64,000 bases of DNA from Cubamyces lactineus. Taxonomy: Eukaryota; Basidiomycota; Agaricomycetes; Polyporales; Polyporaceae. A program made the position numbers and the translations under genes. The stretch lies in NCBI GenBank assembly GCA_022376465.1, contig JACDTU010000007.1, positions 1,550,001-1,614,000 of the forward strand, given 5' to 3'. Each line of letters starts with the position of its first letter. The first letter of the stretch is position 1. Under the pieces are notes generated by a model. It made no database searches. It had not been told where the DNA came from and saw only the letters and a program-made list of their open reading frames with translations. Below are positions 58,584-64,000 of this stretch, one piece after another.

Positions 58584-59103
58584 CGTGGCTTCGGTTCGGC
58601 CTTCGGGTTCGTTCGTGGTTCGGTTCGATTCTTCTTGAGGGGTCTTCCCTACGGGTTCTGGTGCGGCTTCGCTTCCCTCCGGGTCGTGGTCGTCGTTCGA
58701 AGTTCTTGTAGCGTTCTCGCTTTCTGGTTCACTCTCCTCGAGTATCTCTGCCTGAGCTGGTCTGGGAGTAGTGAAGTCTACCGGGGAAGGTTGTTCTGGT
58801 TCTGTTCTCGGTTCCGGGGTGGCCGCTGGTTCCTCCGGAAGTTCGTCTCCAAGTGATATTTCGCGGTAGCGTCTTCGGTAGTCGGGGTCGATGTCAAGGC
58901 AGTTCCGCCAGGTGAGAGGGACTTCGGTGAAGTGCCAGGACTTGTTCTTCCAGAAGACTTGTTGCCCTTCGTAGTAGACTAGCTTGGCTTCCTTGTCAAC
59001 CGCAAATTCTTTCGGTATCGACGCCGTGTTGTTCGGTTCGGGGCCGCTCTGTCTTGAGCGGGTGTCGTGTGTCGAGATCTGGGTAGATCGACGGGTTCTG
59101 GTG
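58584..59103 (-). other. Leader region of element B upstream of annotated gag ATG
   Basis: About 520 bp between primer site and the first gag ATG. One minus-strand frame, continuous with gag, is open across most of it and encodes a charged, Pro/Glu-rich extension preceded by a compact WKNKSWHFTEVPLTWRN segment. It is probably coding, though no initiator ATG is visible. Confidence 0.5.
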
Positions 59104-59113
59104 AGCTCGACCT
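59104..59113 (-). other. Self-priming primer-binding site of element B
   Basis: Minus-strand AGGTCGAGCT starts 2 nt inside the 5' LTR boundary and is the exact reverse complement of AGCTCGACCT in the LTR (plus 59198-59207), which lies 38 nt after a TATTTAAG box (59238-59245). Same geometry as in element A. Confidence 0.7.
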
Positions 59114-59115
59114 AA

Positions 59116-59508
59116 TGTTACGACGACGTCCTAGGGATCGGACCAGAGGTCTCCAGTAGTTCGAGTCGAGTAGAGGTTCAGAGGAATAGGCAATGGATAA
59201 CCAGGTCGAGCTGAGGATCCCGAGTGAATCCTCTGGTCTTAAATACAGGAAGAGAGACATGGACACGTCAGCGCCATGTAGGCGCCAAGTACCGTGAGAG
59301 TCCAGTATAACTACGTAGAGTCAGGGCTGGGAATACAGATGATGTGGCGATGACGTGGCGGAAGGTGATAGGGTAGTAATAAAACAGCCGTGTGAACCGG
59401 TGGGAAAGGGTGACGTGGCATGGGAAAGGATGACGTGGCATAACGGAGGCACGAGGGAGAGAGAGGAAAAGGAAACTGGGTGACCGTGACACAGTGAGCG
59501 TCGTAACA
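59116..59508 (-). repeat. 5' LTR of element B
   Basis: 393 bp, TG...CA, matching 51877-52293. Followed outward by the ACTAT duplication. Confidence 0.95.
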
Positions 59509-59889
59509 ACTATCATCGCGCAGGTCGGAACTCACTCCTTCACCCTCCGACTACCGGACACTATGCGCGCGGTACACCCTGTTTTCCATGTTTCGCAACT
59601 CGAGCCTGCAACTCCGAACACCATCCCCGGCCGTGTCCAAACTCCGCCACCTCCGATCCTGGTGGACGGAGAACCGGAGTACGAGATTTCGGAGATCCTC
59701 GACTCCAAGATCGACCGCCGGCGTCGGAGTTGTCGACTCCTGTACCTAGTCCGATGGGCAGGCTACGAAGGTACGGACGAAGAAACTTCATGGATCTTAG
59801 CCACGGAGCTCGGACATGCCCAGGAGCTAGTCTCGGACTTCCACGCAGCTTACCCGGACAAGCCTGGACCTCTTGCTAAGTTGTCTTGA
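59509..59889 (+). pseudogene. Pol of element A, 3' portion with chromodomain
   Basis: Continues the frame broken at 51876 once the duplicated ACTAT is counted once: IIAQVGTHSFTLRLPDTM, then AVHPVFHVSQLEP (integrase C-terminal GPY/F-type module) and a chromodomain-like end (YEISEILDSKIDRR, LYLVRWAGYE, SWILATEL). Stop at 59887-59889. Cut off from its start, it is not translated as Pol in this copy. Confidence 0.9.
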
Positions 59890-59992
59890 GATACACACGC
59901 GGAGTTCTCACCAACAGATTTCTCTATACTACCCGCACTCGGACTACAAATTGCTACCTACGATGTCCGAGGTCCGTAGTCCGTACTCCGCC

Positions 59993-61395
59993 CTACTCCG
60001 CCATGTCCATGTCCGCCGGGTCCTCCGGCCCCTTTCCCTCCTTCGCGCCCTCGCCCTGCTCCTCCTCCACCTCACCGGACTTGCCCCGCGCGGACTTGTC
60101 CGCCAACCCCGTCCCACTCTCCTCCTCCTCCCAGTCCGACCCAGCCACGCCCGCCCGCTCCAGCGCATCCGCGATCACGTCCTCCTTGTCCTGCGAGGTG
60201 ATCTCCAGGATCTCCCGCAGCATAGTGCCGAACTCCGTCGCGAGTTCGGACTTGACCGCGTCGCGGACGGCCTCGCCGATGGCGGATTTCAGCTCCTTCC
60301 GCACGATCTTGGCGATGGCGTCGCCAAGACCCCGGACCTCCTCCCGCATCATCTCCTCCCGCTGCTCCTCCTCGTCGACCAGCAGGTCGATGACCCGCCC
60401 CGCGGTGCGCCGGTTGCGCTGCACCGCGACGAGCAGGTGCTCGAGGAGCTCCCGGTCGGAGAGCTTCTCCGGGTCGTCAGACCACCGGAGGTCGGACTTC
60501 CCAACCTCCGGAAGTCCGGAGCTCGCAGACATCCGGGGGCCCGTCAACGAGCCCGCAAGACTCGGGCCTCGGGCTACGACCGTGCGTGCTGGTGGGTTAA
60601 TCCCGGGCGGTGCTACGAACGTCCATCGGACCTCACCTGGATGCAGCGGCTTCTCCGCCGTCTTCTCCTTCTCCTTCTCCTTTCCCTTGCCCTTGTCCGC
60701 CCGCACCTTCTCCGAACTCCGTACTCCGGTGGGCGCGGGGGTCTCGAACCCGTCGTCGTCAACGACGATGGCGGCGGACTTGACCTTCTTGCGCTGCGGG
60801 CTTGGGGCCTCCTCCTTGCGCGCGATTCAGGCTTGGATGTCCGCGGGAAGTCCGCGAGCCCCGACGCACGCGCGCGACCGGGCCTTCTGGCACTGGGCGC
60901 AGCTCGACGTCCTCTTCCCCGCGCGGAACCGGCACGCGATCTGTTTGCCGCGCACCGGTCGCACTTCGTCCTGTGGAACTCCGTTAGCCTGAACCCCGCA
61001 CTCCGTACCCCGACCGGACTTACCGTGGGACCAACAACTCCGCATCATCCTCTTCCTCCTCCGACTCCGGTTCGTCGTCCTCCGCGGGACGCTTGCTCCC
61101 CCGCGCGGAAGTCCGGCCTTCGCGAGGGCAGCCTGGCGAATCAACGCCGCTGCTTTTTGCGCGGCCTCGTACTCCGCGCGCTCCTTCTCCTCCCGCGCTC
61201 GCTCCTCCTCCCGCTTTCGCTCTTCCTCCGCCCTTCGCGCCCTGTATACTACCGTTAGTCCGAACTCCGTACCCCGAACTCCGACAACCTCGGTACTTAC
61301 GCCTCGGCTGCTGCGGCCTCCTCTGCCGCCGCCTTCATCCAGAGTTGCGCGAGGTGCGCCTCCAGAGCCTGGATGTTGTCGAGAGTTGAAGACAT
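59993..61395 (-). pseudogene. Antisense accessory gene in the 3' region of element A, decayed
   Basis: Reads opposite to gag-pol. Start ATG 61395 (MSSTLDNIQALEAHLAQLWM) lies 74 nt after a TATATAAG box; stop TAG at 59993-59995. Two likely introns have clear GTAAGT donors (about 61256-61303 and 60967-61019). The protein would have an N-terminal Glu/Arg/Lys-rich coiled coil, a Cys cluster (CDRC, then IACRF and CAQCQKARSRAC), a Lys/Glu-rich linker (DKGKGKEKEKEK) and a helical C-terminal domain (SDRELLEHLLVAVQRNRR to FGTMLREILEITSQDKEDVI). An in-frame TGA at 60827-60829 and frameshifts near 61085 and 60935 break it. The Cys cluster suggests DNA or RNA binding. Family not recognised with certainty. 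Confidence 0.65.
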
Positions 61396-61461
61396 TGGTG
61401 GTGGTGGTGGTGGTGGTAGCTGAGAGAGAGCGAGGAAGAACTGGCTAAGTCTCACCCCCGT

Positions 61462-61469
61462 CTTATATA
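61462..61469 (-). promoter_or_regulatory. TATA box for the antisense gene of element A
   Basis: Minus-strand TATATAAG between the element's 3' LTR and the antisense ATG. Confidence 0.5.
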
Positions 61470-61593
61470 CACCTTTCTTCATCGATTCTGACCCTGCCCC
61501 GATTCTTGATCTCCGTCCCCTGGACTTATCGGATTACCTTTTTTGGGCAGACTTCCATTTCCCTTCACTATAGGCCCTCAAGGGTTCGGGCCT

Positions 61594-61603
61594 AGGGGGG
61601 AGG
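61594..61603 (+). other. Polypurine tract of element A
   Basis: AGGGGGGAGG followed by CAC and the first TG of the 3' LTR (61607). Confidence 0.7.
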
Positions 61604-61606
61604 CAC

Positions 61607-62278
61607 TGTTACGCTCCGTGCTGTAACCCCGAAGTCCGATCCCCGAACCCCCGTACTCCGCTCCTTACCCCGCACTACGTACTCCGCTTCCCCGTACTCC
61701 GCTCTTCCGTACCCCGTACCCCCGGCTCCGTTCTCCGTACTCCGCACTTCGTACTCCGTACTTCGGACTTCCCCCGACCCCATGACTTACATGTCTCAGA
61801 TAACCCCTCATGGCGCTACCTACATGAGGCTTTTGCTTACTGAGCTATCTACGTTATCTTACCCTTGGCAAGTTACTTCGTACTTTCGTTCTCCTCTTTC
61901 CTATCACGTACATCTCTTATTGTTTCTATCAGGTTTCTGACTTAGTATAAATACTGCCCCAGAATGTAGTAGCTACTCAGTTCGGAAATCTCGTTAACCT
62001 TGAACACTCGCCTTTTTGGACTTCTAGTCCGTACTCTGACACTCACCCCCGACCCCCTAGTCCGACCAACCTTCGTTCCCAAGTCCGACCTCCGTCCTGT
62101 CAAGTCCGAACTCCGTAGTCCGCAAATAGAGGACACCGAGTCGGAACCTGTGCGTTACCAATAGTTTCGCGAAAGTCCTCACCCCAGTGCTAGTCCGACC
62201 TCCGGTCGTACTCCGACCCCGAACTCCGTCCAAGCCCCGACCACCGGAGTTATACCCCCGGACGGCACGGACCTAACA
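61607..62278 (+). repeat. 3' LTR of element A
   Basis: Matches 46366-47038 with about 8 substitutions and one C-run length change. Directly followed by a fragment of element-B-type pol. Confidence 0.95.
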
Positions 62279-62432
62279 GTCTGGATCCGAGCAAAGGTCA
62301 ACCCCGCAATGGCACTCGCACAACAGCACCAAGCACAGGAAGAGAAGAAGACGTTCGAAGAAATGCTCCCTGAACCATACCAAGGATATGCCACCATCTT
62401 TGAAAAGAAGGCGTCCGAACGATTCCCACCAT

Positions 62433-62574
62433 TGTCATGATCCGTGCTGGAATGGCATGTCATGGCATTAGGAACTGCTTATATAGATCCGGATAACTAT
62501 GCTGATAACCTCAGCATAGTGGCCTTTTGGCCCAGTTGTTAGATTGTGTTATTGTCCGGGCACGGTCTCTCACA
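62433..62574 (+). repeat. 5' LTR of TRIM
   Basis: 142 bp, identical to 62803-62944. Contains TATATA at 62480-62485 and a perfect 10-bp hairpin (ACTATGCTGA / TCAGCATAGT). Confidence 0.95.
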
Positions 62575-62575
62575 G

Positions 62576-62587
62576 TATGCTGAGGTT
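62576..62587 (+). other. Self-priming primer-binding site of TRIM
   Basis: TATGCTGAGGTT, 1 nt after the LTR, is the exact reverse complement of AACCTCAGCATA at 62507-62518, which begins 27 nt after the start of the TATATA box. Confidence 0.7.
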
Positions 62588-62802
62588 CCCAGGTCACTGG
62601 TTCAAACCCTGGTGGTTGCATTCTGTTCCGCACCACAGGGCCCCAGACTAGTGGCTTACAGAGGCTTGGGAAACCTCTGGGGGTCTGCTATAAAAAGCAT
62701 TCCTGGGTCCTAGAAGGTTAAGCTAGCCCCAGGGCCTGGAGAACCCTGGTTTGATGTGTCAGGCTAGCACCTTCGAGGGCTTGGTGCCTAAAGGGGGGGC
62801 AC

Positions 62803-62944
62803 TGTCATGATCCGTGCTGGAATGGCATGTCATGGCATTAGGAACTGCTTATATAGATCCGGATAACTATGCTGATAACCTCAGCATAGTGGCCTTTTGG
62901 CCCAGTTGTTAGATTGTGTTATTGTCCGGGCACGGTCTCTCACA
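62803..62944 (+). repeat. 3' LTR of TRIM
   Basis: 142 bp, identical to the 5' copy; preceded by the polypurine tract. Confidence 0.95.
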
Positions 62945-63394
62945 ACCATCACGACCCTGGGACCTGGCCATTGAACTCAAGGAAGGCTTTACCCCGAAGG
63001 ACTTCAAGCGATATCAACTCACGCCCAAGGAACTCGAAGCCGAGGAAGAATTCATCTGGCAGAACCTACGAAAAGGCTATATCCGACCTTCGAACTCGCC
63101 GATGGCATCCCCATTCTTCTTCGTCGGCAAGAAAGACGGGACACTACGACCCTGTCAAGACTATCGATACCTCAACGAAGGAACCGTCCCCAACAAGTAC
63201 ACCATATGTTGCAACAATAATGCATTACGAACAGGTAGTTCCCCTACACCGTTATACAACTAAACCTGGCTGGTTCCTAATACTTTACGAATGCCCGGGG
63301 TTTCCGGGATAGCCTCCATAGGTCCGGCTCGGCTTCTCGGCTTCCTTCCTAATATGGTAGGTGTCCCCGGCAGGCCCTTTCTCCCGGTCTGGGC

Positions 63395-63640
63395 GCTTTT
63401 TATGGGCGCTTTTTTCGGGCTTTTTGGGCGCTTTTCTGGGCGCTTTTCCCACACCTTTCTGGGCACTTTTCTGATGCTTTTCTGGGCGCTTTTCTGGCGC
63501 TTTTCTGGGCGCTTTTCTGGCGCTTTTCTGGGCGCTTTTCTGGCGCTTTTCTGGGCGCTTTTTTGACACTCTTTGGGCGCTTTTTGTCAATGATCTGGGC
63601 GCTTTTTGGCTACTATCTGGGCGCTTTTTGGGCGCTTTTT
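63395..63640. repeat. Short tandem repeat array of TCTGGGCGCTTTT units
   Basis: Irregular copies of (TTTTCTGGGCGC) and (TTTTCTGGCGC). From about 63480 to 63560 they form a regular 23-nt higher-order unit repeated about three times; outside it the spacing is loose. No CRISPR-like spacer regularity; the open frames through it are repeat artefacts. Confidence 0.8.
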
Positions 63641-64000
63641 TGCGTCCAAACAGGGTAGATATATTCTACACCTCCCTGCACCCCCCCTCTGGGGCTCTAT
63701 TAGGGCACCCTGTTGGGCTAAAAATATGCATGTTATGTATGTGTATGCTGTAGTATATCTCTGTGTGCATAGGCATAGAATAGGGCAGGGAAAGTAGCCT
63801 AAAAATGCGACCTCAGGGCAGGAGCCACCAGGAGGGGGACCACTGCAGGGTGGCTGGGCTGTCATCCTCTGGGCCAATTCCTATGAGTAGTATATCATTC
63901 AAAAGGTGCTTGAAAGGGCTTTCCAATGCATATTTTTTTCAGGAGGAACCATGCAGTATTGGCAGAGATATAGACCATCGCATTTTCGCCAAAAATGGCC
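63641..64000. repeat. CpG-poor repetitive DNA running off the window
   Basis: Few CG dinucleotides, TG/CA-rich, no coding frame. Texture matches the decayed repeats at 5.2-5.6 and 42.9-43.7 kb. It probably belongs to another element continuing beyond 64000. Confidence 0.4.

Larger units (their letters stand above)
51877..59508 (-). mobile_element. Element B: Ty3/gypsy chromovirus nested in element A
   Basis: 7632 bp on the minus strand, flanked by a perfect 5-bp duplication ACTAT (51872-51876 and 59509-59513). LTRs are 417 bp (51877-52293, element 3') and 393 bp (59116-59508, element 5'); they differ by a 24-bp block and about two substitutions. Order in element sense: LTR, self-priming site, long gag leader, gag, -1 shifted pol with chromodomain, two small membrane ORFs, a zinc-knuckle ORF, polypurine tract, LTR. 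Pol is intact; gag has a 1-nt frameshift. It is younger than element A by both nesting and LTR identity. Confidence 0.95.
46366..62278 (+). mobile_element. Element A: Ty3/gypsy chromovirus, interrupted by element B
   Basis: Bounded by 673-bp (46366-47038) and 672-bp (61607-62278) LTRs that begin TGTTACG and end CTAACA. Order: LTR, self-priming site, gag, -1 shifted pol (protease, RT, RNase H, integrase, chromodomain), a 1.7-kb 3' region with a decayed antisense gene, polypurine tract, LTR. Without the 7632-bp element B and one copy of its 5-bp duplication, it is about 8.3 kb. The LTRs differ at about 8 bases plus one indel, so the insertion is not very recent. Flanks do not show a target duplication (GGCGC before, GTCTG after), which implies a later rearrangement on one side. 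Confidence 0.93.
62433..62944 (+). mobile_element. 512-bp TRIM (non-autonomous mini LTR retrotransposon)
   Basis: Two identical 142-bp LTRs (62433-62574, 62803-62944; TGTCATGATC...TCTCACA) enclose 228 bp without coding capacity. A 5-bp target duplication ACCAT flanks it (62428-62432, 62945-62949). A polypurine tract AAAGGGGGGG precedes the 3' LTR. Primer-site logic is as in A and B. The internal region also holds GGTTCAAACCC (62599-62609), similar to a tRNA B box. With identical LTRs it is probably a recent insertion and needs proteins from another element. Confidence 0.92.
62279..63200 (+). pseudogene. Truncated element-B-family pol fragment, split by a mini LTR element
   Basis: 62279-62432 encodes VWIRAKVNPAMALAQQHQAQ up to KKASERFPP, and 62950-63200 continues [18 protein letters not shown] through [16 protein letters not shown] to VPNKY. 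This matches element B pol (minus 56730-56320) with few changes (e.g. YATIF for YAAIF, FIWQNL for FIREN). It starts exactly at the LTR end of A and stops at 63200, so both ends are truncated. The TRIM at 62433-62944 splits it, with the ACCAT target duplication. Confidence 0.9.

Noticed and set aside
59873..61258. Long plus-strand open frames (461 and 368 codons) after element A pol
   Set aside because: Leu/Arg- or Ser-rich mirror frames of the antisense gene; the minus strand has a TATA box, introns, a Cys cluster and helical domains, the plus strand has none.
63395..63640. Possible CRISPR-like array
   Set aside because: Repeats are short, imperfect and lack unique spacers of constant length; the DNA is eukaryotic.

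Overview
The window is nuclear DNA of a filamentous basidiomycete, probably an Agaricomycete. This rests on intron-dense genes (GT-AG introns mostly 47-70 nt, often 5-9 per gene), short intergenic gaps, an alternative oxidase, an Arb2-tailed class II histone deacetylase, a Suv4-20/Set9 methyltransferase and chromodomain Ty3/gypsy elements. Species is not resolvable from sequence alone.

Positions 1-42.7 kb are a gene-rich chromosomal arm with 14 recognisable host genes: a 5'-truncated short-chain dehydrogenase, a FAD/NAD(P)-binding oxidoreductase, a second SDR (minus), APC1 (anaphase-promoting complex), an inverted convergent pair of EthD-domain proteins, CCT6 (chaperonin zeta), SET9-like H4K20 methyltransferase (minus), ribosomal protein eS8 (minus), UDP-glucose pyrophosphorylase, alternative oxidase, an epoxide hydrolase, a TRP/FLC-like membrane protein, ATP synthase OSCP (ATP5) and HDA1 (minus). 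These are unrelated housekeeping functions; there is no sign of a metabolic cluster. Two stretches (3.3-7.2 kb and 18.0-19.2 kb) hold no gene I can support, and 5.2-5.6 kb looks like an old CpG-depleted repeat.

Positions 42.9-64 kb are a nest of LTR retrotransposons. A decayed, CpG-poor Ty1/copia pol (minus) is cut off at about 46.14 kb. Next is element A (46366-62278, plus), a Ty3/gypsy chromovirus of about 8.3 kb with 673/672-bp LTRs. Its pol is split by element B (51877-59508, minus), a second chromovirus with a perfect ACTAT target duplication. A truncated B-family pol fragment abuts the end of A and is itself split by a 512-bp mini LTR element (TRIM) with identical 142-bp LTRs and an ACCAT duplication.

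The retroelements are the most interesting part. All three (A, B, TRIM) show the same replication signature: 10-12 nt just inside the 5' LTR are the exact reverse complement of an LTR segment lying 27-38 nt after a TATA box, as expected for Tf1-type self-priming rather than tRNA priming. Both A and B have a canonical -1 slippery heptamer at the gag stop. Element B carries, after pol and in the same sense, three tightly packed ORFs (two small single-membrane-span peptides, then a 344-residue protein ending in two zinc knuckles) with only 6, 5 and 1 nt between consecutive stops and starts. Element A carries, between pol and its 3' LTR, a decayed antisense gene with its own TATA box, introns and a Cys-rich motif.
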